A DNA stretch of 64,000 nt from Carboxylicivirga mesophila (GTDB lineage Bacteria; Bacteroidota; Bacteroidia; Bacteroidales; Marinilabiliaceae). A model generated the notes under the pieces. That model worked only from the letters and a program-made list of their open reading frames with translations, did not search any database and had not been told where the DNA came from. Of this stretch, positions 35,583 through 45,557 are shown one piece after another (within the stretch, counting starts at the first letter, position 1; the number at the start of each line of letters is the position of its first letter). The DNA is taken from the NCBI RefSeq assembly GCF_018271975.1, contig NZ_JAGUCN010000006.1, positions 1-64,000 on the forward strand. The letters are read 5' to 3'. The translations under genes and the position numbers were made by a program.

Positions 35583-37055
35583 ATGGCAAAAGTTTTAACG
35601 CCTAGGAGTGAAAGTTATTCACAATGGTACAACGATCTTGTACTGAAAGCAGATTTAGCTGAGAATTCAGCTGTACGTGGATGTATGGTAATTAAGCCTT
35701 ATGGCTATGCTATATGGGAAAAAATGCAAAGTGTATTAGACCGGATGTTTAAAGATACCGGGCATGAAAATGCATATTTCCCAATTTTTATTCCCAAGTC
35801 ATTCTTTAGTAAAGAAGCAGATCATGTGGAAGGGTTTGCTAAAGAGTGCGCCGTTGTTACCCACTATCGCCTGATGAATGATCCTGATGGAAATGGTGTT
35901 GTTGTTGATCCGGAGGCAAAACTGGAGGAAGAATTGATTGTGCGTCCAACATCTGAAACCATTATCTGGAATACATATAAAAACTGGATTCAATCGTACC
36001 GTGATCTGCCAATAAAATGTAACCAATGGGCCAATGTGGTGCGCTGGGAAATGCGTACGCGCCTGTTTTTGCGTACAGCCGAATTTTTGTGGCAGGAAGG
36101 TCATACGGCCCACGCCACCAAGCAAGAGGCTATAGAGGAAACGGAGACAATGATTAATGTATATGGTGATTTTGCTGAGAAATTTATGGCCGTGCCGGTT
36201 GTGAAGGGTATCAAATCAGCTAATGAGCGTTTTGCAGGTGCTCTTGAAACCTATACGATTGAAGCATTGATGCAGGATGGAAAAGCTTTGCAGTCTGGCA
36301 CATCGCATTTCTTAGGTCAGAATTTTGCTAAGGCATTTGATGTGAAATTTGCCAGCAAAGAAGGAAAAGAAGATTATGTTTGGGCAACATCATGGGGGGT
36401 GTCAACGCGTTTGATGGGAGCCTTAATTATGGCTCACTCAGATGATAATGGCTTGGTATTACCTCCAAAATTAGCCCCAATTCAGGTGGTGATTGTACCT
36501 ATCTTCCGCAAGCCTGAGGAGTTGGCGAAAATTAAAGAAGTAGCCGGCGGATTAATTGCAAAGCTTCGTGATAGAGGTATTGATGTGAAATTTGATGATA
36601 ACGATAATAAAAAGCCAGGCTGGAAATTTGCCGAGTACGAATTGAAAGGTGTGCCTGTGCGTTTGGCCATGGGGCCACGCGACCTGGAGAATGGAACGGT
36701 TGAAGTGGCTCGCCGTGATACTCTTAGTAAAGAAGTTGTTGCACTGGATGGTGTTGATGAGCATATTGTCAAACTATTGGATGATATTCAAACAAATATA
36801 TTCCAAAAGGCCTTGGATTTCAGAGCTCAGAGCACAGTATCAGTAGATACCTATGATGAGTTTAAAGAGCGCCTGGAAGAAGGTGGCTTTATTATGGCTC
36901 ATTGGGATGGAACGCCTGAAACAGAGCAGAAGATTAAAGAGGAAACGAAAGCAACAATACGCTGTATTCCATTAGATCAGCCAGAAGAAGAAGGTGTATG
37001 TATCTATTCCGGAAAACCGTCGAATAAGCGTGTTATGTTTGCAAGAGCCTACTAA
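35583..37055 (+). CDS. proS: Prolyl-tRNA synthetase, archaeal/eukaryotic-type
   Basis: Class II aminoacyl-tRNA synthetase of 490 residues that charges tRNA-Pro. Motif 2 is [19 protein letters not shown], and motif 1 lies near [17 protein letters not shown]. The anticodon-binding domain starts near residue 300 ([12 protein letters not shown]), and a C-terminal zinc-binding-like extension ends in RAY, the form without the bacterial-type editing insertion. This shorter type is usual in Bacteroidota. Single gene with its own promoter and terminator. Confidence 0.96.
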   Translation: MAKVLTPRSESYSQWYNDLVLKADLAENSAVRGCMVIKPYGYAIWEKMQSVLDRMFKDTGHENAYFPIFIPKSFFSKEADHVEGFAKECAVVTHYRLMNDPDGNGVVVDPEAKLEEELIVRPTSETIIWNTYKNWIQSYRDLPIKCNQWANVVRWEMRTRLFLRTAEFLWQEGHTAHATKQEAIEETETMINVYGDFAEKFMAVPVVKGIKSANERFAGALETYTIEALMQDGKALQSGTSHFLGQNFAKAFDVKFASKEGKEDYVWATSWGVSTRLMGALIMAHSDDNGLVLPPKLAPIQVVIVPIFRKPEELAKIKEVAGGLIAKLRDRGIDVKFDDNDNKKPGWKFAEYELKGVPVRLAMGPRDLENGTVEVARRDTLSKEVVALDGVDEHIVKLLDDIQTNIFQKALDFRAQSTVSVDTYDEFKERLEEGGFIMAHWDGTPETEQKIKEETKATIRCIPLDQPEEEGVCIYSGKPSNKRVMFARAY

Positions 37056-37076
37056 AAGTATATTAATTGATACAGT

Positions 37077-37110
37077 AAAGGGAGACCATGATAAAGGTTT
37101 CCCTTTTTTT
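37077..37110 (+). terminator. proS terminator
   Basis: AAAGGGAGACC (37077-37087) pairs with GGTTTCCCTTT (37096-37106), with one G-U pair, followed by a T-run. Confidence 0.9.
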
Positions 37111-37168
37111 ATGCGAAAAAGTTTAAATTTAGCCAACCTTTTACTATTAAAACTTTAAAGTACACTCT

Positions 37169-37858
37169 ATGAATAATCAAGAAATAAAAAAGGGAATAGT
37201 CGATATTTTGCAGACTAAAGCTGTTGTTAAACAAGATGTTTTTGAATCAACAAAGAAGAATTTTGACTTGCTCAAAGAGGTACTTAAAAAAGTGCAGCAC
37301 GAGTATAACCTGCAATTAGGTGATGCGGACGCCAGAATACACTTGCTGTTTGAAGATAAAGGAGAGTTTGTAGCTCAGTTAAAGGTGGCAGGAGATGTAC
37401 TGGTATTCCATATGCATACCAATACTTTCGAATTTGATCGCGACCATGAGGTATGGAAAAGTGACTATGTAAAAGCCGAAGAGAACAACTCATACTGTGG
37501 CGTTGTTAATATCTACAACTTTTTGCACGATTCTTTCAGGTATAACCGAGAGCATGATGCCGGTTACCTGATTGCCCGTGTATTTATTAATAAAGAAGGG
37601 CATTATTTCGTGGAAGGAAAACGACAAAAGGGCACGGGCATTAATCATTTTGGCAGTTCAATAATTAATGCAGAGAATTGGCAGAAGATTATTGAGACAG
37701 CCATCTTATATTCACTGGAATTTGACTTGTTGGTACCTCCTTATGACGATGTGAAAATCATATCGATGATGCAGATGAATGGTGAGATACTCAGTTCTAA
37801 AATGCAAACGGGCAAGCGCTTGGGTTTTGTTTATAAGGCCGATGATGTGAAACAGTGA
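37169..37858 (+). CDS. Conserved hypothetical protein
   Basis: A soluble-looking protein of 229 residues with no signal peptide or membrane segment. The first 55 residues are helical and charged (DLLKEVLKKVQHEYNLQL). The rest alternates beta strands and turns, with aromatic-rich blocks such as VVNIYNFLHDSFRYN and KRQKGTGINHFG. I do not recognise a domain, though proteins of this kind seem common in Bacteroidota. It lies between proS and pepT with gaps of 113 and 118 bases and shows no clear operon link. Confidence 0.8.
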   Translation: MNNQEIKKGIVDILQTKAVVKQDVFESTKKNFDLLKEVLKKVQHEYNLQLGDADARIHLLFEDKGEFVAQLKVAGDVLVFHMHTNTFEFDRDHEVWKSDYVKAEENNSYCGVVNIYNFLHDSFRYNREHDAGYLIARVFINKEGHYFVEGKRQKGTGINHFGSSIINAENWQKIIETAILYSLEFDLLVPPYDDVKIISMMQMNGEILSSKMQTGKRLGFVYKADDVKQ

Positions 37859-37880
37859 ATTTAGATATTAAGACGCTTCG

Positions 37881-37967
37881 CTGATAGTTATTCGATAAAT
37901 AATCAGTAAAGCAACTTAACAATTCAACAAATAACCAAGCTAGTGGTCAACAGCCAATAGCTATCAG
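37881..37967 (+). other. Long-range inverted repeat upstream of pepT
   Basis: CTGATAGTTATT (37881-37892) and AATAGCTATCAG (37956-37967) can pair over 12 bp with one G-U pair, enclosing 63 bases, and end 10 bases before the pepT ATG. It could be a leader structure or chance; there is no T-run. Confidence 0.35.
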
Positions 37968-37976
37968 TATAAAATT

Positions 37977-39206
37977 ATGGAACAAGTACTTAATCGATTT
38001 TTGAAATATGTGGTGGTGGATACACAGTCGGATACAGATACTGGTCTGACACCTTCAACACCAGGGCAGATGGAATTTGCAAAGACATTGGCTGAAGAGT
38101 TAAAGGCCATTGGTCTGGAGGAAGTAAGTGTGGATGATAATGGTTACGTAATGGCCACCGTGCCGGCAACAACAGATGAGGATGTGCCCGTTATTGGTTT
38201 TGTTGCGCATATGGATACCAGCCCAGATTTCTCTGGAAAGCATGTCAAGCCCCGGGTAATTAACAATTATCAGGGAGGTGATATCGTTTTAAATGAATCA
38301 GAAAATATTATTCTAAAGGTAGCTGACTTTCCTGAAGTGGAGCACTATAAAGGACAGGATTTAGTGGTGACAGATGGTAACACTCTTTTAGGTGCAGATG
38401 ATAAAGCAGGAGTAGCTGAAATTGTGACGGCAGCTGAATACCTCATTAACCATCCAGAAATTAAGCACGGCAAGATACGCATCGGATTTACACCCGATGA
38501 GGAAATTGGTGCCGGGGCAGACCATTTTGATGTGAAGCAGTTTGGTGCCGAGTTTGCTTATACGCTGGATGGTTCACAAATTGGTGAGTTAGAGTACGAA
38601 AACTTCAATGCGGCAGGAGCAAAGGTTATTGTGAAAGGACGAATGGTGCATCCGGGCTATGCCAAAAACAAGATGCGTAATTCAATTCGCATAGCAAATC
38701 AGATTATTACTATGTTGCCACGCCATGAGACACCAGAACATACTGAGGGTTACGAGGGATTCTACCACCTGATGTCGTTTAATGGCGATGTGGAAAAAAC
38801 TGAGCTGGTGTATATCATTCGTGATTTTAAACGCGATCGCTTTGAAGACCGCAAGCGCGAGATGCAGCACCTGATTAATAAGATCAATGCTGAATATGGT
38901 GAAGGTACGGCTACTATTGAGATTAAGGATCAGTACTATAATATGCGTGAGAAAGTGGAGCCCGTAATGCATGTGGTTGATTTTGCCAAGCAGGCCATGG
39001 AGGAAGTAGGCGTTACGCCAATAGTAAAACCAATACGAGGAGGAACTGATGGTTCACGCTTGTCGTACATGGGATTACCATGTCCAAACATATTTGCCGG
39101 AGGGCATAATTTCCACGGACGTTTTGAATTTGTGCCTGTGCAGAGCATGCAGAAGGCCGTTGAGGTAATTCTTAAAATAGCTGAATTAGTTGCAAAAAAA
39201 CACTAA
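37977..39206 (+). CDS. pepT: Peptidase T (aminotripeptidase)
   Basis: A dizinc M20 peptidase of 409 residues that removes N-terminal residues from tripeptides in the cytoplasm. Metal-site motifs are VAHMDTSPD (His and Asp nearby), LLGADDKAG with the bridging Asp, TPDEEIGAG with the catalytic Glu, and the C-terminal GGHNFHG. The PIRGGTDGS loop is typical of the family. Single gene; no terminator hairpin was seen before the peroxiredoxin gene. Confidence 0.95.
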   Translation: MEQVLNRFLKYVVVDTQSDTDTGLTPSTPGQMEFAKTLAEELKAIGLEEVSVDDNGYVMATVPATTDEDVPVIGFVAHMDTSPDFSGKHVKPRVINNYQGGDIVLNESENIILKVADFPEVEHYKGQDLVVTDGNTLLGADDKAGVAEIVTAAEYLINHPEIKHGKIRIGFTPDEEIGAGADHFDVKQFGAEFAYTLDGSQIGELEYENFNAAGAKVIVKGRMVHPGYAKNKMRNSIRIANQIITMLPRHETPEHTEGYEGFYHLMSFNGDVEKTELVYIIRDFKRDRFEDRKREMQHLINKINAEYGEGTATIEIKDQYYNMREKVEPVMHVVDFAKQAMEEVGVTPIVKPIRGGTDGSRLSYMGLPCPNIFAGGHNFHGRFEFVPVQSMQKAVEVILKIAELVAKKH

Positions 39207-39287
39207 ATCGTTGAACATCCCCTGACCATTTTTGTTTGAAGAGTGGTTTTAATTAAGAAAATAAGTTTAACGATTAAAAATAAAATT

Positions 39288-39920
39288 ATGGCTGTATTAG
39301 TAGGAAAACAAGCCCCTTCATTTAGCGCAAGTGCTGTGGTTAACGGCGGTGAAATTGTTGAGAACTTCTCATTGGAGCAGTTTAAAGGTAAGAAGTACGT
39401 TATCTTATACTTCTACCCGGCAGATTTTACTTTTGTTTGTCCAACAGAGATTATTGCATTTCAGGATAAAATGGAAGAGTTTGAAGCGCGTAACGTTGAA
39501 GTGGTAGGTGTTTCTGTTGATTCAGAATTCTCTCACTGGAAGTGGTTACAAACAGATCCTAAAGATGGCGGTATCAAAGGTGTTAAATATCCATTGGTGG
39601 CAGATAATAGCAAAACCATCTCTGAAAACTACGATGTGTTGGCTGGTGAATATGATTACAACGAAGATGGACAAATTGTATTCAATGGCACGCCAATGGC
39701 TTATCGTGGTTTGTTTTTGATTGATAAAGAAGGTGTTGTTCGTCACCAGGTAGTAAATGATATGCCGTTAGGACGCAGCGTTGAAGAAGCTATCCGTATT
39801 GTTGATGCTTTGCAATTCTTCGAAGAAAACGGTGAGGTTTGTCCGGCTGACTGGCACAAAGGCGACAAAGGTCTGACTGCTACTCAGGAAGGTATTGCCG
39901 ACTATTTGGGAAGCAAGTAA
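39288..39920 (+). CDS. 2-Cys peroxiredoxin (AhpC/Prx1 type)
   Basis: Reduces peroxides. It has 210 residues from the ATG at 39288; the frame reaches a GTG 15 codons upstream with no homology. The peroxidatic cysteine is C51 in FTFVCPTE, and the resolving cysteine is in GEVCPADW near the C-terminus, so it is a typical 2-Cys enzyme whose active dimer is intersubunit disulfide-linked. No AhpF is adjacent, so the reductant is probably thioredoxin. Single gene with a strong terminator. Confidence 0.95.
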   Translation: MAVLVGKQAPSFSASAVVNGGEIVENFSLEQFKGKKYVILYFYPADFTFVCPTEIIAFQDKMEEFEARNVEVVGVSVDSEFSHWKWLQTDPKDGGIKGVKYPLVADNSKTISENYDVLAGEYDYNEDGQIVFNGTPMAYRGLFLIDKEGVVRHQVVNDMPLGRSVEEAIRIVDALQFFEENGEVCPADWHKGDKGLTATQEGIADYLGSK

Positions 39921-39946
39921 TTAATACATTTGTACTGAGTTATAAG

Positions 39947-39975
39947 AAGCACCTTCGTTTGAGGGTGCTTTTTTT
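39947..39975 (+). terminator. Peroxiredoxin terminator
   Basis: AAGCACCTTC (39947-39956) pairs with GAGGGTGCTT (39961-39970) around GTTT, with one wobble pair, followed by a T-run. Confidence 0.92.
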
Positions 39976-40086
39976 ATGCAAGCCAGTAACGATATTAAGG
40001 TAGAATATTGATATAATCTTGAAGCATTCCAGACGGCTTATGCCATTTCTCATACATGTGAGAAAAGCTGGCACAATTGTTTTTCT

Positions 40087-40094
40087 TATTTTTG
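40087..40094 (+). promoter_or_regulatory. -7 box directly before the pabB start
   Basis: TATTTTTG followed by TGTC is a full TAnnTTTG match that ends four bases before the ATG at 40099, so a start point near the start codon is expected. Confidence 0.45.
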
Positions 40095-40098
40095 TGTC

Positions 40099-41400
40099 AT
40101 GCGTAAGTACCTTAATATTCATCCCGGCGATGAGCGTACATTCAAACAGCAAATATGCCAGGCTTCACGTAACGAGGGGGCGGCTGTTATTTTAGATGGT
40201 AATGGTTTTCATTCTCCTGCCTGCGTAAAAAGTGATATTAATTATGATTTTGTGGCTGGCTTGCAAAGTGTTGGCGACTGCACTAACGATATTCATCAGT
40301 TAAAGCTATTTCATGATCAGTATCAAGACTGGATTTTAGGTTTTATAGCCTATGATGTAAAGAACCTGCTGGAGGAACTATCGTCTGATAATCCCGATCG
40401 CATTGAGATGCCTGATATGTTCTTCTTCAGGCCACGTTACCTATTTTTAAATGATGGTACTAGTTGGCAGGTGGGCTATCTTGAAGAGTATGATGATGAG
40501 GCCTCTGTGAAAGACTATATCAGTGAATTTGAAAGTATTTGTTTAACCGAGGAGCCGCTGGGGGATATCAAGTTGAACCATCAGGTATCGCATGCCGAAT
40601 ACCTGGAGGCCATTGAAAAAGTATTATGGCATATTCAGCGTGGCGATATATATGAGCTTAACTACTGCATGGAGTTCTTTATTCAGGATGTTGATTTGAT
40701 GCCTCAATGTGTGTATGAGCGATTGAAATCTATATCTCCAACACCTTTTTCATCGTTCGTTAAGTACCATGATAAGTTTTTGATGGGCGCCTCACCCGAG
40801 CGCTACCTTAAAAAAGAAGGTGCGCGTATTGTTTCTCAACCGATAAAAGGTACATCTCCCCGCGATAGTAATCCTTTTATTGATAGGGCCAACAAACGCT
40901 ATCTTATTAACTCGGAAAAGGAGCAGGCTGAAAACATCATGATTACTGATTTGGTGCGTAATGATTTGTCAAGGGTGGCCAGGCGGGGCTCAGTAAAAGT
41001 AGATGAGTTGTGCGGTATCTACTCTTTTAAGCAGGTGCACCAGATGATTTCAACTATCTCAGCAGAACTGGAAGGAGCTTATAACTGGCTGGATGCCATA
41101 AAGGCAACTTTTCCGATGGGTTCAATGACTGGCGCACCAAAGGTTAGTGCTATGCAGCTGATTGAGAAATACGAAAGTAGTAAACGAGGCTTGTATAGTG
41201 GTGCTATTGGTTATGTTACGCCGGAAGGCGATTTTGATTTCAATGTGGTCATTCGTAGTTTATTGTATAACCGCAAGAAGCAATGTGCCTCTTTTATGGT
41301 AGGTGGCGCCATTACCAATCAGTCTGAACCTCAAAAGGAGTACGAAGAGTGTTTGCTGAAAGCATCTGCCATAATGAAAGTGTTTAACATTGAGCAATAG
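40099..41400 (+). CDS. pabB: Aminodeoxychorismate synthase component I
   Basis: Makes 4-amino-4-deoxychorismate for folate, together with a glutaminase subunit. A chorismate-binding enzyme of 433 residues. The choice over anthranilate synthase rests on QPIKGTSPRD, where a Lys replaces the Ala of TrpE (PIAGTR). Other motifs are ENIMITDLVRNDLSR and GSMTGAPKVSAM. No pabA or pabC is nearby. tilS follows after eight bases, so the two genes form an operon. Confidence 0.9.
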   Translation: MRKYLNIHPGDERTFKQQICQASRNEGAAVILDGNGFHSPACVKSDINYDFVAGLQSVGDCTNDIHQLKLFHDQYQDWILGFIAYDVKNLLEELSSDNPDRIEMPDMFFFRPRYLFLNDGTSWQVGYLEEYDDEASVKDYISEFESICLTEEPLGDIKLNHQVSHAEYLEAIEKVLWHIQRGDIYELNYCMEFFIQDVDLMPQCVYERLKSISPTPFSSFVKYHDKFLMGASPERYLKKEGARIVSQPIKGTSPRDSNPFIDRANKRYLINSEKEQAENIMITDLVRNDLSRVARRGSVKVDELCGIYSFKQVHQMISTISAELEGAYNWLDAIKATFPMGSMTGAPKVSAMQLIEKYESSKRGLYSGAIGYVTPEGDFDFNVVIRSLLYNRKKQCASFMVGGAITNQSEPQKEYEECLLKASAIMKVFNIEQ

Positions 41401-41408
41401 AAGTTGAT

Positions 41409-42737
41409 ATGTATGCAATAACACCTCAGACGATACAAAATGTTTTAGCAGAAAAGTGTCAGGTAACCGAAGCTGATAAGCTGTTAGTGGCTGTTAGTGG
41501 CGGAGCTGATTCAATGGCTTTGTTGCATTTATTGCAGCAAGCAGGGTACCAGCTGGCTGCTGCCCATTGTAATTTTCAGTTACGGGGCGATGCTTCGGAT
41601 AGTGATGAGCAGCTGGTGACTGACTATTGTAATGCGCATGCAATACAGCTTAATAAAACCACCTTTGATACTCGAAAGTATGCTGCTGATAATAAGTTTT
41701 CGATTGAAATGGCAGCACGTGAACTGCGCTATAACTGGTTTCAGGAAATTGTCAATAATGAAGGGTATAATGCCATTGTGACTGGTCATCATGGTAATGA
41801 TTCCATCGAAACGTTTTTTCTTAACCTGGTACGAGGAACCGGCGTAAAAGGACTGACGGGGATTAGCTTCCGTAATAATAATATTGTTCGGCCTTTGTTG
41901 CCTTTCACCAGGGAGCAAATAGAACGCTATTGTGAGAAAAATAATCTGGATTGGTGTCATGACGCTTCCAACGATGATTGCCGTTTCATCCGCAATAAGC
42001 TGCGCCACGAGCTGATACCGGTGCTGGAGTCTATCAATCCTGCTTTTTTTGATACCATGCAAATGAATATGGCGCATTTACAGGATACCGAATTGATGCT
42101 GGAGGAGGAGGTTGAACGTTTTCGAACCAATGAGGTCGTCGATGAAGAGGGTACGGTCATTATCCCCATCTCGAAGTTAAAGTTGTACCCTTATTATGCC
42201 TCTTTGCTATTTGAGTTGCTGCGACCATATGGCTTTAATTCATCGGTCGTTAAGGAGGTGCTTGAGCATCTGGAAGGCTTATCAGGCAAGCAGTTTTTTA
42301 GTGATTCATATCGTTTGATTAAAGATCGCCATAATCTGCTGGTGTTGCCCATCGAAGAAATAGGGGTGCAGCACTTTTGGGTGGAGGAAGGGCTAAATAT
42401 TGGCGAGCAGCCCATGAAGATTCAGGTGTACGATAAACCGGCAGATTTTTCATTTTCACGAAAGCCAGAGCTGATTCATTTAGATGCAGATCTGGTTGAT
42501 TTACCTTTGCTTGTGCGTAAATGGAAGCAAGGTGATGCGTTTATGCCATTGGGGATGAAGAATTTTAAGAAGCTGAGCGATTTTTTTATCGATGAAAAAT
42601 ATAGCCTGAAAGATAAAGAAGATGCCTGGCTGATGTTAAGCGGCGAAAGTATTGTATGGGTACTTGGCAAACGCATTGATGAACGTTATAAAGTGATGAA
42701 ACGTACCAAACGTATACTGGAGATTCAGTTGCAATAA
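41409..42737 (+). CDS. tilS: tRNA(Ile)-lysidine synthase
   Basis: Modifies C34 of the CAU-anticodon tRNA-Ile so that it reads AUA. A 442-residue protein with the PP-loop VAVSGGADSMALL at about 27-39, GHHGNDSIETFFLNLVRGTG, and RFIRNKLRHELIPVL. The C-terminal TilS domain is at about 350-440 (RKWKQGDAFMPLGMKNFKKL). It is the second gene after pabB and is followed by a bidirectional hairpin. Confidence 0.95.
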   Translation: MYAITPQTIQNVLAEKCQVTEADKLLVAVSGGADSMALLHLLQQAGYQLAAAHCNFQLRGDASDSDEQLVTDYCNAHAIQLNKTTFDTRKYAADNKFSIEMAARELRYNWFQEIVNNEGYNAIVTGHHGNDSIETFFLNLVRGTGVKGLTGISFRNNNIVRPLLPFTREQIERYCEKNNLDWCHDASNDDCRFIRNKLRHELIPVLESINPAFFDTMQMNMAHLQDTELMLEEEVERFRTNEVVDEEGTVIIPISKLKLYPYYASLLFELLRPYGFNSSVVKEVLEHLEGLSGKQFFSDSYRLIKDRHNLLVLPIEEIGVQHFWVEEGLNIGEQPMKIQVYDKPADFSFSRKPELIHLDADLVDLPLLVRKWKQGDAFMPLGMKNFKKLSDFFIDEKYSLKDKEDAWLMLSGESIVWVLGKRIDERYKVMKRTKRILEIQLQ

Positions 42738-42768
42738 AAAGGCCCTAAGAATATCTCTTAAGGCCTTT
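42738..42768. terminator. Bidirectional terminator between tilS and the 590-residue unknown
   Basis: AAAGGCC (42738-42744) plus TAAGA (42746-42750) pair with TCTTA (42756-42760) plus GGCCTTT (42762-42768), with one mismatch, between convergent genes. Confidence 0.82.
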
Positions 42769-42776
42769 ATTGTTTA

Positions 42777-44549
42777 TTATAGTTCCTTCTTTATTACAGG
42801 ATAACTATTCAGTAGTTGTTCCAACTCAATCACTACTTCTTGTTTCTTTTCTTTAAAAAGCTCAGTGTAGTAATTAACTCCTTCCATTATGTTTTTACGG
42901 AAGGCTGTCAGTTGCTTCATTTCTTTGGCATCTTCCGGTTGGCTTAGAAATTCATCCATGCGCTTTTTGAAAATATCCAGATACATACCCAGCTCTTTTA
43001 AAAACATGTGTGGTCGCGGACGCTTATCCAATAAATCCTGTCGGCCATATATGTGGTCAACCATTTCGGTTAAACTGGATTCTTTCGAGAAATATGCCAG
43101 GTTTGGTCCCGGACAAACCGTTACCTTATCGGTTGGCCCAACAGGAATATTTTTTGATTCCAATAGAGATACGCCTAAACCAACACATAGACACTCTTTT
43201 TCAATAATGTCGGCATAGGCTTTGTTGTGCGCTTCCTTAGGCAGGTTCAATGCATCCAGCTCAGCCAGTTTTTTGCGTTGGTATTGCTTGGAGGCAGTAC
43301 AGATAGGTTTCTCGGTATATTCAGTATTGTACTTCAGGAATTGCTTGGTACAAGGCATTCCATGCTCACCTTTTTGCGCATTAGCCAATCGTTGCTCACT
43401 CATTGAGGCCCATTTAACACTGTTGAACGGAACGCCTAATGGAGACAGACCACTGAAATATAAATCTTTCTCCTTAGCATCTTTAAGAAGCTGCAGGGTA
43501 GCAGTGTCAATACTCACTGCTTCAGGTACCAGCATAAAAGGTGTACCCCAGCCAACGCCATCCATTTTGTAGTGCTCCATTAACAAACGGTGCTCCTCAT
43601 TGGTGCCTACTCCACCCTGGGCAGTCACTTTTATTTCTGGAGTTTGTGCAGGTGTGTTGAGTTCCTTCTTGGCCAGGGCCGACTCGTAAACGCCTCTACA
43701 GGTTTCAATCAGCTTGTCCCTGTTTTTGCGGAATTCATCCAGTATGGGGCCAAATAAAACACCGTTGGTAGGGAAGGCATGTCCGCCACAATTGACCCCG
43801 CTCTCAATACGGTATTCAGATACCCACAGACCTTTGGCTGCAAGCATTTTTCCTTGTACCAGCGCCGATCTGAAATCACTAACTTTCAGAATAATCTTCT
43901 TCTTGAGTTCACCATTTACATCAGGGAAGAAGTCTTTAAACTTCTCGATGTAGCTGTACAGCCGTGGGCTCATACCTGCCGAAAGAACCAGTGAAGAACT
44001 TAAGTTACTGTTGGCAAAACCTCTTAGCGCTGCGTGGGCATCGTTGAACTCAATCGGCAATGCCTCGCCATCCTTGTAGTTGACTTTATCCAGTTTGGTC
44101 ATGATGTTGACATCAATTTCACCAACATGCAAGTGGTTCTGAATCCAGTTGTTTACTTCTTCCTTTATCTGGCGGCTTTTGTCACTCAGCTTAAATTTTT
44201 CTTTTATAGAGCTTAAATCGGGCAACATATTGAAATATTTTTCCAATTCACTGCCTTTATCAAGCGCCGATTTCTTTAAATCAGTCACTTTAGCCGTCAC
44301 AATCTCATCTACCATGTTAAGGTAAGAAGTAATGCGCTTAGCTCTGAAATCATCTACTTTTTCCGAAATAGCTTTAAATGGCATGTCAAACTTCTCGCAA
44401 TAGAACTCGCGTAATTGCTCCATAAGTTTGTCGTCAACCAATGAAATAACGGACGAAATGCCGTACGGCGCCACCTTAATAGGCGTATCCAGAGTGTATC
44501 CAAGTCCGAGTACCGGAATATGGAAAGTGTGTTTGTTCAAAAAGTCCAT
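42777..44549 (-). CDS. Conserved protein of unknown function, 590 residues
   Basis: A soluble protein without a signal peptide. It opens HTFHIPVLGLGYTLDTPIKV, a block I recognise as shared by hypothetical proteins of Bacteroidota. A helical charged region at about 60-150 is followed by a region with VKVTAQGGVGTNEEHRLLME and DGVGWGTPFMLVPEA, which resembles the Gly-rich phosphate or flavin loops of TIM-barrel enzymes such as nitronate monooxygenase. Clustered cysteines occur at ECLCVGLG and TVCPGP. I do not assign a reaction. It stands alone between convergent tilS and upstream plsC. Confidence 0.75.
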   Translation of the reverse strand: MDFLNKHTFHIPVLGLGYTLDTPIKVAPYGISSVISLVDDKLMEQLREFYCEKFDMPFKAISEKVDDFRAKRITSYLNMVDEIVTAKVTDLKKSALDKGSELEKYFNMLPDLSSIKEKFKLSDKSRQIKEEVNNWIQNHLHVGEIDVNIMTKLDKVNYKDGEALPIEFNDAHAALRGFANSNLSSSLVLSAGMSPRLYSYIEKFKDFFPDVNGELKKKIILKVSDFRSALVQGKMLAAKGLWVSEYRIESGVNCGGHAFPTNGVLFGPILDEFRKNRDKLIETCRGVYESALAKKELNTPAQTPEIKVTAQGGVGTNEEHRLLMEHYKMDGVGWGTPFMLVPEAVSIDTATLQLLKDAKEKDLYFSGLSPLGVPFNSVKWASMSEQRLANAQKGEHGMPCTKQFLKYNTEYTEKPICTASKQYQRKKLAELDALNLPKEAHNKAYADIIEKECLCVGLGVSLLESKNIPVGPTDKVTVCPGPNLAYFSKESSLTEMVDHIYGRQDLLDKRPRPHMFLKELGMYLDIFKKRMDEFLSQPEDAKEMKQLTAFRKNIMEGVNYYTELFKEKKQEVVIELEQLLNSYPVIKKEL

Positions 44550-44598
44550 TGAAAATTATGGTTTATTAGATGCCCGAAGATACATCAATATTGGGTAC

Positions 44599-44623
44599 AA
44601 AAAAAACGACCTGCAGGTCGTTT
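44599..44623 (-). terminator. plsC terminator
   Basis: AAACGACC (44604-44611) and GGTCGTTT (44616-44623) form a perfect 8-bp stem with loop TGCA. On the minus strand it is followed by a run of eight Ts, about 40 bases past the plsC stop. Confidence 0.9.
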
Positions 44624-44664
44624 CTTATTCAATTTCAATATTTTAGAATATTTGTTTGTTTTGT

Positions 44665-45405
44665 TCAAACAGACTGTCCTAATTTGTGTTTTATTAACTG
44701 CTGAATATCAGCGGTCAACTCTTCCACATCTTTACCTTTGGGCTCGATAGGAGCAAGGGCGGTGTAGCTTATTTTTTCGCCAAATTTTAAAGGAAACATA
44801 CCGTTGTACATCATTCGACTATGGCCGTCTATTACAAATGGAATGATAATAGCATCTGGAGCTGCTCTTAAGAGGGTGTTAAGGCCAGCCGTCATAAACT
44901 TTTTCACACGACCTGTTTTGCTTCTGGTACCTTCAGGAAAGATGCAGGCAGCATAGTTATTTGCCTGAATCAATCGGCCCAGTTTGAAAATTTCTTTAAC
45001 CGATTGAGAGCCGTTTTTACGATCTATTAAGGCTGATTTACCATGAATGAGGTTGTATGAGATGCTTGGCAAGTTTTTGCCCAGTTCAATTTTTGATATA
45101 AATTTAGGATAGTATTTTCTGAACCCATACACTACAGCCGGTATATCATATAAGCTTTGGTGATTGGAAACAATGATGACGGGGCGCCCCTCAGGTAGCT
45201 GCTCAAAACCCGAAAACTTGATCCGGCATCCCATAATATAAAGGCCTTTAACTAGAAAGAAATTGAGTGTATCCACTACTTTTCGTCGTGCATGGTCGCC
45301 AAGTAGCTTATGACCAATTACCTGGAAGGGGTGAAAGATAACTAATACCAGTCCAAAATAAAGGTGGAATATGGGGGTTAAAAGAAACCCTAAAACTTTT
45401 CTCAT
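44665..45405 (-). CDS. plsC: 1-acyl-glycerol-3-phosphate acyltransferase
   Basis: Adds the second acyl chain to lysophosphatidic acid at the inner membrane. A protein of 246 residues with an N-terminal hydrophobic helix (about 5-25), the catalytic HX4D motif in SNHQSLYDIPAV, and the glycerol-phosphate site FPEGTRSKTG. The family includes lyso-ornithine-lipid and other acyltransferases, so the acceptor is inferred from family frequency. It is divergent from the GNAT gene. Confidence 0.87.
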   Translation of the reverse strand: MRKVLGFLLTPIFHLYFGLVLVIFHPFQVIGHKLLGDHARRKVVDTLNFFLVKGLYIMGCRIKFSGFEQLPEGRPVIIVSNHQSLYDIPAVVYGFRKYYPKFISKIELGKNLPSISYNLIHGKSALIDRKNGSQSVKEIFKLGRLIQANNYAACIFPEGTRSKTGRVKKFMTAGLNTLLRAAPDAIIIPFVIDGHSRMMYNGMFPLKFGEKISYTALAPIEPKGKDVEELTADIQQLIKHKLGQSV

Positions 45406-45439
45406 TGGTGTGCTTATTATTTATTAAGCCACAAAAAAA

Positions 45440-45447
45440 CAAAAATA
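45440..45447 (-). promoter_or_regulatory. Probable -7 box of plsC
   Basis: The minus strand reads TATTTTTG, a full TAnnTTTG match, 35 bases before the plsC ATG. Confidence 0.5.
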
Positions 45448-45557
45448 CAACGATAATCGCCGCATATGTCGCTATTATCTATTGTTGTAAACCATTAAAA
45501 TCTGTTATACGTCTGATAATTGGTTATATTTCGCAAATTTGACCTAAACTACTTGGT

